Positions 17,243-25,974 of a stretch of 64,000 nt of DNA are shown here, one piece after another. Origin of the DNA: Exilibacterium sp. (GTDB lineage Bacteria > Pseudomonadota > Gammaproteobacteria > Pseudomonadales > Cellvibrionaceae); contig JANQMH010000112.1 in NCBI GenBank assembly GCA_028280195.1, forward strand, positions 61,048 to 125,047, in the 5' to 3' direction. A program made the translations under genes and the position numbers. The notes under the pieces are model-generated. The model had not been told where the DNA came from. It was given only the letters and a program-made list of their open reading frames with translations, and made no database searches. The stretch's first letter is position 1. Each line of letters begins with the position of its first letter.

Positions 17243-18442
17243 CTAACGCGTTTTTATCATATAGTCCCTGGCCCAGTGGGGAAATTCCTGTGCCGGCATC
17301 GGGCGGGCGATATAAAAGCCCTGCACACAATCACAACCGAGCGCCGAGACCAGGTCCCACTCCGCCTGCTGTTCCACCCCCTCGGCGATACAGCGGATAT
17401 TGAGCTTGCGGGCGAGATTGATACTGGACTCGAGAATCGCCTGACTGGCCTTGTTTTGCGCGGCGTTGCCGACAAAAGAACGGTCGATCTTCAATTCGGT
17501 AAAGGGAATCTGCTGCAGTTTTTCCAGTGATGAAAAGCCGGTACCGAAGTCATCGATCGACAGCCCGAAGCCCTTCAGCCGCATGCGCGTAAGAATATCC
17601 AGGGTCACGCTCATATCGGTGGAGAGGTGGCTTTCGGTGACCTCCACCGTCAGGTGGTGAGGGCTCAGGCCGCAGCTGGCGGTGGTCTCGCTGAGCAGTT
17701 CCGGCAAGTCGAGATGGGACAGCGACTGGTCGGAAAAGTTGACCGACAGGCTGATGTCGAAACCCAACTCCCGCCAGCGCGCCGCCTGGGTGACGCTCTT
17801 TTCAAACACCAGGTCGGTCAGCTCGCGAATCATGCCGTGTTTTTCGGCGATACCGATAAAAATACTCGGCGGGATCACCCCTTTTTCCGGGTGGTACCAG
17901 CGCGCCAGCGCCTCGACACCGATCAGGCGCCGGTCGTTGACGGCTACCTGTGGCTGGTAGTGTACATCCAGTGCGCGGTTGAGAATGGCCCCCTGCAGTT
18001 CGTCGGCGAAGACCATCGCCGCCGGCCCCTCCGGGGTGGTTGCCGGGCTCGGCTCGAAGCTGTCGAGCAACTCGCCGAGGCGGGCTTTGCTGACCGGTTT
18101 CGGCAGTGTGCCGAGCATGGTAAGGGCGTGCTGCTGGCCGAGACTTTTTACCGATTCCAGCAGGCGCGGGTCCTCGCCGCTGATCAGGATAATGCCGACG
18201 TTGACCCCCAGCGCACTGAGATGACGCAACAGCTGAATGCCGTCCATTTCCGGCATATTCAGATCGCTGATAACGATATCGATAAAATTGCTGCGGTTGG
18301 CGATAAACTTCAGCGCGTCCTGGGCATTGTCAGTGCGAATGACCTTGCCCACACCCAGAGCGTGGAGCAGCGAAGACAGGGTCGCCAACATAAAGGGGTC
18401 ATCATCGACGACCAGCAGGCAGAGTTCGCTGAGCTGTTGCAT
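17243..18442 (-). CDS. Response regulator with EAL c-di-GMP phosphodiesterase domain (RocR/VieA type)
   Basis: The N-terminal receiver domain has its acidic pocket in LVVDDDP and phospho-acceptor Asp in ISDLNMPEMDG. The C-terminal EAL domain keeps catalytic marks: EALAR (ExLxR), the Asn in SVNFS, the Glu in VEVTES, DDFGTGFSS, the Lys in LKIDRSFV and EGVEQQ. It should therefore hydrolyse c-di-GMP to pGpG. The REC-EAL architecture at ~400 residues matches P. aeruginosa RocR. ATG 18442 is used; GTG 18451 is an alternative. It is divergent from an Hpt gene, which suggests a phosphorelay input. Confidence 0.92.
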   Translation of the reverse strand: MQQLSELCLLVVDDDPFMLATLSSLLHALGVGKVIRTDNAQDALKFIANRSNFIDIVISDLNMPEMDGIQLLRHLSALGVNVGIILISGEDPRLLESVKSLGQQHALTMLGTLPKPVSKARLGELLDSFEPSPATTPEGPAAMVFADELQGAILNRALDVHYQPQVAVNDRRLIGVEALARWYHPEKGVIPPSIFIGIAEKHGMIRELTDLVFEKSVTQAARWRELGFDISLSVNFSDQSLSHLDLPELLSETTASCGLSPHHLTVEVTESHLSTDMSVTLDILTRMRLKGFGLSIDDFGTGFSSLEKLQQIPFTELKIDRSFVGNAAQNKASQAILESSINLARKLNIRCIAEGVEQQAEWDLVSALGCDCVQGFYIARPMPAQEFPHWARDYMIKTR

Positions 18443-18545
18443 TGGGGTCACATCTTCGCAGAGCGGTATTAAAAGGAGCTTTTCACAGGGTCATTAGTTA
18501 TTATGGACGCTCCCGCCGGCAGCGTCCAAGCTGCTGTGGGTTGGA

Positions 18546-18581
18546 TGTGACAGAGTAGACGTGTGACAGAGTAGAGGCACA
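18546..18581. repeat. Short direct repeat between the REC-EAL and Hpt genes
   Basis: TGTGACAGAGTAGA occurs twice in tandem with a 2-nt gap, in the shared divergent region. It could be a regulator site; no family can be assigned. Confidence 0.45.
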
Positions 18582-18662
18582 CCGCGGCGCAGAACCCCGG
18601 CGCCCGCCCGGGGCAGGCGGTGGGCGATGCGGCACACGGGTGATGCAGGAGGTAATAGCGTT

Positions 18663-19022
18663 TTGGCCATGGGTAGCGACAATTCCGCCGGGCTGCTGGA
18701 CACCGGGATTCTGGCATCTCTGCTGGGAGGCGACGCCGGACTGCAGCGCGAGATACTGCAGGAATTTTGCAACAGCGCCGGCGGCTACTCGGAGGCGCTC
18801 GAGAAGGCTTACCACGGGCACGCTTTCGACGACTTGAAAAATGTTGCCCACAAACTCAAGTCGTCGGCACGCACGGTGGGGGCAATGCAACTTGGTGAAC
18901 TCTGTGAGCGCCTGGAAGTTGCCGGGCGGGAACGCAACTGGCAGCGGGTGGAGGCCTGTTACCCCGCGATCAAGCCGGCGCTGGCCGCTGTCAGCGGTTT
19001 CATTGAAAGTGACCTTCTATAA
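18663..19022 (+). CDS. Hpt-domain phosphotransfer protein
   Basis: A single Hpt four-helix domain carries the phospho-accepting histidine in NVAHKLKSSARTVGA (about residue 63). Such proteins shuttle phosphate between a hybrid kinase receiver and a response regulator. TTG 18663 is chosen because AGGAGGT lies 9 nt upstream; ATG 18627 or ATG 18669 are possible alternatives with poorer spacing. The adjacent divergent REC-EAL protein is a natural partner, linking a phosphorelay to c-di-GMP levels, but this is inferred from position only. Confidence 0.85.
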   Translation: MAMGSDNSAGLLDTGILASLLGGDAGLQREILQEFCNSAGGYSEALEKAYHGHAFDDLKNVAHKLKSSARTVGAMQLGELCERLEVAGRERNWQRVEACYPAIKPALAAVSGFIESDLL

Positions 19023-19190
19023 AACCGGCTTGTAACCTTTACTTGGACACCGGTCATGGCGCCTGCGGATAGCGGTGGGTGAGCATGTGAAAACAGACAG
19101 CTTTACTTTTTTTGATTTGAGGCCTTTGACTTGCGGTGTCCTTCCTGCCCGATAGTCCGGCGTATCGGCATGACAGCGCAGAGCGCCTTA

Positions 19191-19499
19191 TCACTCCTCT
19201 TGCCAGACCCAGCGCACCGGTTCGCCAAAATCGTCGCGAATCAATATCCTGGCAGGCTTTTTGGCTGGGTGCTTTTTCTGCGGCGCCTTGTTCTTCCGTG
19301 CATCGACAGCCTGGATTTCCTCCAGCAGCGGGGTGCGCGTGGTTTTCGGCTGGCTGAAATTCACCGGCAGCGCCTGGTTGATATCGCGCCCGCTGGCGCC
19401 CGGCTCGAGTTCTTCCACCTGGCCGCCATGGGCGAGATAATCGCGGATCTGCTGGCCGATTTCCCGTCGCACCTCGGCCTTGGTCTTGGTTGGTTTCAT
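19191..19499 (-). CDS. Conserved-looking small basic protein of unknown function
   Basis: From ATG 19499 the 102-residue product reads MKPTKTKAEVRREIGQQIRD. It then has the segment YLAHGGQVEELEPGASG, which resembles the 'xFLxRGGKVxxIEPxx' pattern seen in some small transcription-associated proteins such as Pseudomonas SutA. The C-terminus is Lys-rich and ends FGEPVRWVWQEE. No signal peptide or membrane segment is visible. An in-frame TTG at 19514 would add five residues. The likeness to SutA is only in a short motif, so no function is assigned. Confidence 0.55.
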   Translation of the reverse strand: MKPTKTKAEVRREIGQQIRDYLAHGGQVEELEPGASGRDINQALPVNFSQPKTTRTPLLEEIQAVDARKNKAPQKKHPAKKPARILIRDDFGEPVRWVWQEE

Positions 19500-19670
19500 C
19501 GGAACTGCCGGCAAATCGCTTGCGTGGATCAGCTGGTGGCACTGGACACCTTCTGCACCATTGTAGCAAGTTTACAGCAGTCGAGCGCGAGTATTCGACT
19601 TCGATTTTTACGCAGTAATTATCTGTCTGGGCTATTGGTCTGAAAAGCACATTGCACCCGGGTGGTGCAA

Positions 19671-20633
19671 TCAGCCGCCGGCCTGCAACAGGTGCACGCA
19701 GAACAGCTGTCTTGCCGCGAGCCACTTGCGCACGCCGCGCCAGCCGGCTTGGCCGGCCAGGTTCAGAAACTCCGCCGGGGTATATTTGTGGGAGTTTTCA
19801 GTGTGGATATTTTCCCCCTGGGAGAATTCGAACTGGTAGTCTTCGACTGTCACGACCTGCTGTTCACGGCTGATCAGATGCATTTCGATGCGGCCGCGAC
19901 CGGGGTTGTAAAAGGCGTAGTGGTCGAACTTTTCCACGTCGAAGTCGGCACCGGTTTCGCGGTTGATATGGGCCAGCAGGTTGCGATTGAACTTTTTCGT
20001 CACCCCCAGGCTGTCGTTATAGGCACTGTGGAGAACCTCCGGCGACTTTTTCGTATCGACGCCGATCAACAGCAGTGCACCCTCGCCCAGGGACTGGCGC
20101 GCCCGATCCAGAAATGCCACTGCTTCCTGCGGGGAGAAGTTGCCGATAGTCGATCCCGGAAAGAAACCGAGCTTTTTCACGCTGTTGCGGTCGGGCAGTT
20201 CGACCCGCTGGGAAAAATCGGCTTCAATGGCCTGAATATCGAGCCGGGGAAATTCGCGCTGCAGTTCGGCTGCGGCGCTGCGCAGGTGGTCGCCGGCGAT
20301 ATCGATCGGCAAAAAGCGCCGTATCTGCGGCATATTCTGCAGCAGTAGCCTGACCTTGACCAGCGAGCCCGCGCCGAACTCGACGATGTCGCAGGGTTCC
20401 TGCAGCATATGCGACAGGTCCTTGGCGATGGCCGGCAGCATTCCCAGTTCGGTGCGATAGGGGTAGTATTCCTCCAGATTGCAGATCTCGTCGAAATAGC
20501 GCGAGCCGGTGGTGTCGTAAAAGTATTTGGAGGGCAGCTGTTTCTGCTCCAGGCTCAGGCCTTCGACGACATCGCGAAGCATAGCGCTTTCCGTGTGCTT
20601 GACTTTAGCGTTGGCTGACTGCATTGGGGGCAT
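19671..20633 (-). CDS. egtD: L-histidine N-alpha-methyltransferase EgtD
   Basis: EgtD trimethylates histidine to hercynine using three SAM, the first step of ergothioneine synthesis. Evidence: YYPYRTELGML, SAM-binding EFGAGSLVKVRLLL, PIDIAGDHL, FFPGSTIGNFSP and the histidine-site region YNPGRGRIEMHLIS. At 320 residues it is full length. It begins one base after the egtB stop, so the two are clearly co-transcribed in the order egtB-egtD. An alternative start is ATG 20624. Confidence 0.95.
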   Translation of the reverse strand: MPPMQSANAKVKHTESAMLRDVVEGLSLEQKQLPSKYFYDTTGSRYFDEICNLEEYYPYRTELGMLPAIAKDLSHMLQEPCDIVEFGAGSLVKVRLLLQNMPQIRRFLPIDIAGDHLRSAAAELQREFPRLDIQAIEADFSQRVELPDRNSVKKLGFFPGSTIGNFSPQEAVAFLDRARQSLGEGALLLIGVDTKKSPEVLHSAYNDSLGVTKKFNRNLLAHINRETGADFDVEKFDHYAFYNPGRGRIEMHLISREQQVVTVEDYQFEFSQGENIHTENSHKYTPAEFLNLAGQAGWRGVRKWLAARQLFCVHLLQAGG

Positions 20634-20634
20634 A

Positions 20635-21912
20635 CTAGAGGTCCTTGGCTAGGCGCAGACCGGAAAACTGCCAGCGCTGATGGGGGTAGAAAAAATTGCG
20701 ATAGCTGGCGCGCATCTGCTGCCGCGGAGTCGCGCAGGAGCCGCCGCGCAACACGAACTGGGCGCACATGAACTTGCCATTGTATTCGCCGATGGCCCCG
20801 GCCGCGGCGTTGAAGCCGGGGTAGGGCGCGTAGGGGCTGCGGGTCCATTCCCAGACATCGCCGTAAAGCTGCTGCAAGCCCGCGCCCGCCGCTGCCGGCC
20901 GCGGGCGCCAGTGTTGATCTTCCTGGAAGTTGCCGGCGATCGGCAGCGCGCCGGCCGCCACCTCCCATTCCTGTTCGGTGGGCAGGCGCGCGCCGGCCCA
21001 CTGGGCGAAGGCGTCGGCCTCAAAATAGTTGATATGGCACACCGGTGCCTCGGGATCTATCGGCTGCAGGCCATAGAGCCCGAACTGGTGCCACTGGCCG
21101 TCGCGCTTGCGCCAGTACAGCGGTGCCTGCCACTGCTCCGCCTGGCACTGCGCCCAGCCATCCGAGAGCCAGAGATTGGCGCTTTGGTAAGCGCCGTCAT
21201 TGATAAACGCCAGCCATTCGGCATTGCTGACGCAGCGGTTGGCCAAGGCGAAGGGGCGCAGATAGGTCTTGTGCCTCGGCCCCTCGCAGTCGAAACTGAA
21301 ACCATTGCCGGTGGCGCCGATTTCATACAGACCTTCATCGCAGGCGATAAAGTCCAGCGCCGCGGCGCGCACAGCATTTTTCTGCGGTGGCAGCTCGCGC
21401 ATGGCCGGGGCCGTGGGGTTGGTGGACAAGGCGTGCAAAATATCTGTCAGCAGCAGTTCCTGGTGCTGCATTTCGTGGTGCAGGCCGACGGTGACGGTAT
21501 TGGCGAGGCCCCTGGCTCTGGGGTGAGGCTGTTCGAGCAGATTCGAAACCGCCGCGTCCACTGCCCGGCGGTAGGCCCTTACCTCGTCGATTGTGGGCCG
21601 GGTCAGCATACCCCGCAGCGGTCGCGCGTGGCGATCGCCAACACTGTTGTAGTAGGAGTTGAACAGATAACTGTAGTCGGCGTTGAAGCGCTGGTATTGC
21701 TGCTGGTATTTGGCCAGCACGAATTCCTCGAAAAACCAGGTGGTGTGGGCCAGGTGCCATTTCGTCGGGCTGGCGTCGTCCATCGACTGCACCACCATGT
21801 CCTCGGCGCTCAACCCCAGGGTCAGGCTTTCAGACACCCCGCGGCGGTGGCGGAAGGTATGCTGCAGTTTATTACTCTCTTTGTTGCTTACTGCTGTGCT
21901 ACTCGATGTCAC
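20635..21912 (-). CDS. egtB: Hercynine sulfoxide synthase-type enzyme EgtB
   Basis: EgtB is a non-heme iron oxygenase joining hercynine with a thiol (gamma-glutamylcysteine or cysteine) to give the sulfoxide precursor of ergothioneine. The DinB-like N-terminal domain gives the iron ligands in KWHLAHTTWF and HHEMQHQE. The C-terminal formylglycine-generating-enzyme-like domain contains RLPTEQEWEVAA, GDVWEWTRSPYAPYPGF and FVLRGGSCATP. GTG 21912 is selected because AGGAGG lies 7 nt upstream; an in-frame GTG at 21936 is less well placed. egtC and egtE are not present here, so the later steps must use genes elsewhere or other enzymes. Confidence 0.93.
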   Translation of the reverse strand: MTSSSTAVSNKESNKLQHTFRHRRGVSESLTLGLSAEDMVVQSMDDASPTKWHLAHTTWFFEEFVLAKYQQQYQRFNADYSYLFNSYYNSVGDRHARPLRGMLTRPTIDEVRAYRRAVDAAVSNLLEQPHPRARGLANTVTVGLHHEMQHQELLLTDILHALSTNPTAPAMRELPPQKNAVRAAALDFIACDEGLYEIGATGNGFSFDCEGPRHKTYLRPFALANRCVSNAEWLAFINDGAYQSANLWLSDGWAQCQAEQWQAPLYWRKRDGQWHQFGLYGLQPIDPEAPVCHINYFEADAFAQWAGARLPTEQEWEVAAGALPIAGNFQEDQHWRPRPAAAGAGLQQLYGDVWEWTRSPYAPYPGFNAAAGAIGEYNGKFMCAQFVLRGGSCATPRQQMRASYRNFFYPHQRWQFSGLRLAKDL

Positions 21913-22060
21913 TGAGGGGCCTCCTAGCTGGGGCACAGTATAGGTGTTGCAATTACGATTATGCAGTGGCTATATATGCCCTTCTCTGTTGCATATATGA
22001 GACGCAGGCGGCACGTTGGCCGTATTAGCCGTAGTTTCAGCGCAAAACGGGGTTTATAGG

Positions 22061-22951
22061 ATGGAATGGTCCGATCTGAAAGTATTTTTAGCCATGGCTG
22101 ATGCCGGCTCGGTACGGGCGGCGGCACAGAAACTCGATGTCAGCCACTCGACGGTTTCGCGCCGCATTTGCGCGCTGGAGAAGGACCTGGGGGTGCGCCT
22201 GTTCGATCGACTGCCCGGCGGCTATCGCCTCACCGCCGAGGGGCGCGAGGTGTTTTTCGAGCTGCAGGAAGTCGAAGATAAAGTGCACGCCCTGCAGCGG
22301 CGCATTCTGGGTAAAGACTCAAAACTGAGCGGGCCGCTCAAAGTCACCATGCCCGACATTCTGGCCTCGACGCTGCTGATGCAGGATATTGTCAGCTTTA
22401 CCCGCAAGTATCCGGAAATCGAGCTGGACGTAGTGGCCACCTACGACGCCCTCAGCCTGAACAACCGCGAGGCGGACGTGGCGATACGCATTACCAATCG
22501 CCCACCGGGCGACCTGGTGGGCCGCAAGGTTACCACCTATGCGCGTGCCAATTACGCCGCGCGCGGCTACATTAAGAAAATCGGCCTCGAGAATCTGGCC
22601 AAGCAGGCCTCCTGGATCGGCTGGGACGATGTGGACTCCCATCCCGATTGGGTTAAAAACAGCCCTTACCCGGCCCTGCCGACCCGCCACCACCTCAACA
22701 ATCCGCTGCTGCAGCTGTCTGCGGTGCGCGAGGGCTTGGGTATCGGCATGCTGCCCTGCTTTATGGCCGATCAGTATCCGGATCTGCAGCGGGTACCCGA
22801 TACGCGTTGCGAGGAAGCCTATCAGATCTGGCTTTTTACCCATCGCGACCTGCGTTACACCTCGCGTGTGCGGGTGTTTATGGCGGCTATGGTGGAGGCT
22901 TTCGAGCGCAGCAGGCCGCTGTTGCAGGGCTATACTTACCGGGCCGGTTAA
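22061..22951 (+). CDS. LysR-family transcriptional regulator
   Basis: A 296-residue protein with an N-terminal winged helix-turn-helix (GSVRAAAQKLDVSHSTVSRRICALEK) and a substrate-binding effector domain with ADVAIRITNRPPGDLVGR. It is closest to the group with 'EWSDLKVFLAMADAGS' starts that often controls oxidative or metabolic targets. ATG 22061 follows ACGGGG; a GTG/ATG further upstream at 22016 is rejected. It is divergent from egtBD with ~150 bp between, the usual layout of a LysR protein and its target. Control of ergothioneine synthesis is therefore possible but not shown. Confidence 0.88.
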   Translation: MEWSDLKVFLAMADAGSVRAAAQKLDVSHSTVSRRICALEKDLGVRLFDRLPGGYRLTAEGREVFFELQEVEDKVHALQRRILGKDSKLSGPLKVTMPDILASTLLMQDIVSFTRKYPEIELDVVATYDALSLNNREADVAIRITNRPPGDLVGRKVTTYARANYAARGYIKKIGLENLAKQASWIGWDDVDSHPDWVKNSPYPALPTRHHLNNPLLQLSAVREGLGIGMLPCFMADQYPDLQRVPDTRCEEAYQIWLFTHRDLRYTSRVRVFMAAMVEAFERSRPLLQGYTYRAG

Positions 22952-23064
22952 TGGGCGCTGATCGACAGTACCGTGCAGAGTTGGCTGTCGCAGGGTATAT
23001 TTTTTGAATTGTCGTTGCCGATTGCGGTCGGACTGTTTTCAATATCTTTAGGGAAGAAGCCAGT

Positions 23065-24105
23065 ATGAGGTTTTTCACGCTAATGCTGTCCGCGATACTG
23101 TGCGCGGGCAGCCTGCCTGTTGCCGCTCACCATAACGACAACCCCTGGTCGTTCAATCTCTACTTCGAAAACGATTTATTTGCCGAAAGCGATCAAAACT
23201 ATACCAACGGCATTCGCATGTCCTGGGTATCGCCGGATGTCAGCTCTTATGAAACGGATTCGAGGATTCCCGGCTGGCTGCGACAGGTCAATGACCAGTT
23301 GCATTTTTTTCACGATCTGAGGGACCGCAAGAAACTGGCCCGCAATCTCGTTTTCAGTGTCGGGCAGCTGATGTACACGCCGGAGACCATCGACGCCAGC
23401 GAGCTGCTCGAGGATGAGCGCCCCTATGCCGGGTTTCTCTACACCACTATCGCCTACCATACCCGCAGTCGCGATCAGCTCGATACAGTCGGTGTTACGG
23501 TCGGTGTGGTGGGGCCGGCTGCCTACGCCCATGAAGCGCAGGACTTCATTCACGATCTGCGCGGTTTCGAAAAATTTGCCGGCTGGGACAATCAGCTGGA
23601 AAACGAACTGGGCCTGCAGTTTCTCTACGAACACAAGCACCGGCTGTTTGCCGCGCCGGTGGGCGCGGGGCTGTCCCACGATCTGATCGGCCATTCCGGT
23701 ATCAGCCTCGGCAATGTTTCCACCTACCTCAACTTTGGGGCCGAATACCGTATCGGCTGGCAATTGCCCGACGACTTCGGCACCTCTGCCGTGCGGCCCG
23801 CCGGTGATAACAGTGCGCCGGGGCGCGGCGATCCACGCCTGCGCAGCGGCGGTTTTTCCGGCCTGCACGGTTTCATTGCTTTCGATGCCCGGGTAGTGGG
23901 GCGGGATATTTTTCTCGACGGCAATACCTTCGAGCACAGCCATTCGGTTGAGAAGGAAAATCTCGTCGCCGATATTGCCGCGGGCGTCAGCTTTACCGCC
24001 GGGCACTGGAAGGTCTCTTATGCGAAAGTGTTTCGCACCCGGGAATTTAAGCAGCAGCCGCATTCACACAGCTATGGCTCTTTGAGCGTGTCTTACAGCT
24101 GGTAG
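23065..24105 (+). CDS. LpxR-like outer-membrane lipid A deacylase family protein
   Basis: A 346-residue exported protein with a ~21-residue signal peptide ending VAAHH. It then has ENDLFAESDQNYTNG and DERPYAG, both hallmarks of the LpxR/DUF2219 family of 12-strand barrels that remove the 3'-acyloxyacyl chain of lipid A. The Asn-Asp of ENDLF, the catalytic-type His (HDLIGHSG) and the final aromatic strand SYSW fit. Substrate specificity is inferred from the family. It is a single gene downstream of the LysR regulator on the same strand, with a 113-bp gap. Confidence 0.85.
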   Translation: MRFFTLMLSAILCAGSLPVAAHHNDNPWSFNLYFENDLFAESDQNYTNGIRMSWVSPDVSSYETDSRIPGWLRQVNDQLHFFHDLRDRKKLARNLVFSVGQLMYTPETIDASELLEDERPYAGFLYTTIAYHTRSRDQLDTVGVTVGVVGPAAYAHEAQDFIHDLRGFEKFAGWDNQLENELGLQFLYEHKHRLFAAPVGAGLSHDLIGHSGISLGNVSTYLNFGAEYRIGWQLPDDFGTSAVRPAGDNSAPGRGDPRLRSGGFSGLHGFIAFDARVVGRDIFLDGNTFEHSHSVEKENLVADIAAGVSFTAGHWKVSYAKVFRTREFKQQPHSHSYGSLSVSYSW

Positions 24106-24112
24106 GGTGAAT

Positions 24113-24343
24113 TCAGATATTTTCAGCCAGGTGGCCAATCGCCTTGAAGTTCTGCTGCTGGGCCTGGAAGCCGGAGATCACGCTGTATTGAATACCTGCC
24201 AGGCCGCTGCGGGAAATATACCTGTTTTTGTTTTTGGCATAACGCACGGCTTTTTCCTTGTCCTTATTGCGATAGACGATATGTTTGAAATGATCGTTAA
24301 CTACATACCAGTAATTGGCGTCGAACAGCTGGTCATTCGCCAT
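24113..24343 (-). CDS. Hypothetical 76-residue protein
   Basis: The frame starts at ATG 24343 with AAGGA 9 nt upstream, reads MANDQLFDANYWYVVNDHFK and is rich in Lys, Tyr and Asn. It has no recognisable domain, signal peptide or membrane segment. Its residues 1-30 have the look of a small DUF-type protein (YWYVVNDHFKHIVYRNKDKE). It is convergent with the LpxR-like gene, ending 7 bp from its stop. Base composition is more A/T-rich than that of its neighbours. It could be a genuine small gene or a chance frame. Confidence 0.5.
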   Translation of the reverse strand: MANDQLFDANYWYVVNDHFKHIVYRNKDKEKAVRYAKNKNRYISRSGLAGIQYSVISGFQAQQQNFKAIGHLAENI

Positions 24344-24408
24344 TATTGCTTGTCCTTAGAAATCCGATAAACATCACGGCGCAGGCGCGCCGAATGGAGC
24401 TACCCCTT

Positions 24409-24431
24409 AAACTGTAGCAACAGTTTTTTTT
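24409..24431 (+). terminator. Rho-independent terminator
   Basis: AAACTGT and ACAGTTT form a 7-bp stem with an AGCA loop, followed by a run of eight T residues on the plus strand. The only plus-strand gene upstream is the LpxR-like gene, 300 bp away. Confidence 0.7.
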
Positions 24432-24563
24432 CTCGCCGGCCGCGGTGGGAATAAATTAGACGTGGTTCTCAAAATGGCGGCCCGGTTAGCGTGCATAGCA
24501 TCATCCTGGCAGATAAAGCTACCTCTGAGGGCTTGCATGAAGCCTTATGTGCCGGACTGGATA

Positions 24564-25931
24564 CTAGCCCGACTGCAGCTGATAGCTGGGCCGGTATTCC
24601 TCGGCGCCCAGCTTCATGCGGCGCTGCTGTACAAACTGCTGCAGCAGCTGCTCCATTTCCGCAATAATGGCCGGGTCGCCTTTGAGCTGGTAGGGCCCGT
24701 GCCTGGCAATCTGCTCGATGCCAAAAGCCTTGACATTGCCGGCGACGATACCGGAGAAGGCACAGCGCAACTGTGCGGCCAGCTCAGCGGCGTTCTGGCT
24801 TCTGTCCAGCTGCAGTGCCGCCATGTTTTCGTGGGTGGGAATAAAGGGTGTTTGCAGTGAGCGGTCGATCTCCAGCTGCCAGTTAAAGTAATAGGCCTCC
24901 TGGGTCCTGCGGCGAAAGCGGTGTACACGTTCGATACCGTGCCTGACTTCGCGCGCGACTTTGTCGGGCTGGCCGGTGATGATCTGGTAGCAGCGGGTGG
25001 CCTCCTCGCCGAGGGTATTGCGGATAAAGCGGTCGAGCGACGCAAAGTACAGGCTGCTGCCCTCGGGAGCGGCGAAGATCAGCGGAAAGGGCTTGTTTCT
25101 GTTTTTCGGCCGCATCAGGATGCTGATCAGGTACAGTACCTCTTCGGCGGTGCCGGCGCCGCCCGGAAACACCAGCACGCTGTGTGCAAGTCGCACAAAA
25201 GCCTCCAGGCGCTTCTCGATATCGGGCAGAATCACCAGTTCGTTGACAATCGGGTTGGGCGACTCCGAGGCGATAATGCCCGGCTCGGAGATGCCCATAT
25301 AGCGCCCGTCGTTAATCTGCTGTTTGGCGTGGCCGACGGCCGCTCCCTTCATCGGCCCCTTCATCGCCCCGAGGCCGCAGCCGGTGGCGATATTGACACC
25401 CCTGAGCCCGAGTTCGTAGCCCACATGCTTGGAGTAGTCATACTCCTCGCGGCCGATGGAGTGGCCGCCCCAGCACACGACGATATTCGGCGCCAGATTG
25501 GGGCGCACGATATCGGCATTGCGCATGGCCTCGAATACGGCGTCGGTGGTGCCGGCTGAAGTCTGCAGGTCAAACTCGCTGTTATTGGTGATTTTGTGGT
25601 GGGAATAAACGATATCGCGCAGCGCGGCAAACAGGTGGTCCTGTATGCCGCGGATCATCACGCCGTCGACGAAGGCGGACGCCGGTGCGTTGAAAATCTT
25701 CAGCCGCAGGCCGCGCGACTGGGGAATGACCTGGATATTGAAGTCCGAGTGGCGGGTGAGTATTTCGGCGGCGTCATCGATCTGGCTGCCGGTGTTCAGC
25801 ACCGCCAGCGCACACTGGCGAAACTGCTGAAACACCTCGGCGTTGGTTTCCATTAACTCGGAGATTTCGCGGTGGGAGAGCAGGTTGAGGCTTTTCAGCG
25901 GGCGAACACTGGTTTCAGTTACGATGTCCAT
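24564..25931 (-). CDS. ppnN: Pyrimidine/purine nucleotide 5'-monophosphate nucleosidase PpnN (YgdH)
   Basis: This LOG-family enzyme splits nucleotide monophosphates to base and ribose-5-phosphate; in E. coli it is activated by (p)ppGpp. It has a DUF4478-like N-terminal domain, the central Rossmann core with CWGGHSIGREEYDY, GCGLGAMKGPMKGA and the signature PGGAGTAEEVLYL, and a DUF3412-like C-terminal domain. The length of 455 residues matches E. coli PpnN (454). It is followed on the same strand by nothing nearer than 220 bp and is 43 bp downstream of the Kef-type gene, so co-transcription is possible. Confidence 0.93.
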   Translation of the reverse strand: MDIVTETSVRPLKSLNLLSHREISELMETNAEVFQQFRQCALAVLNTGSQIDDAAEILTRHSDFNIQVIPQSRGLRLKIFNAPASAFVDGVMIRGIQDHLFAALRDIVYSHHKITNNSEFDLQTSAGTTDAVFEAMRNADIVRPNLAPNIVVCWGGHSIGREEYDYSKHVGYELGLRGVNIATGCGLGAMKGPMKGAAVGHAKQQINDGRYMGISEPGIIASESPNPIVNELVILPDIEKRLEAFVRLAHSVLVFPGGAGTAEEVLYLISILMRPKNRNKPFPLIFAAPEGSSLYFASLDRFIRNTLGEEATRCYQIITGQPDKVAREVRHGIERVHRFRRRTQEAYYFNWQLEIDRSLQTPFIPTHENMAALQLDRSQNAAELAAQLRCAFSGIVAGNVKAFGIEQIARHGPYQLKGDPAIIAEMEQLLQQFVQQRRMKLGAEEYRPSYQLQSG

Positions 25932-25974
25932 GTCATTGTCCTGTACTTAACGCTGTATTATCGCACTGCCGCCG

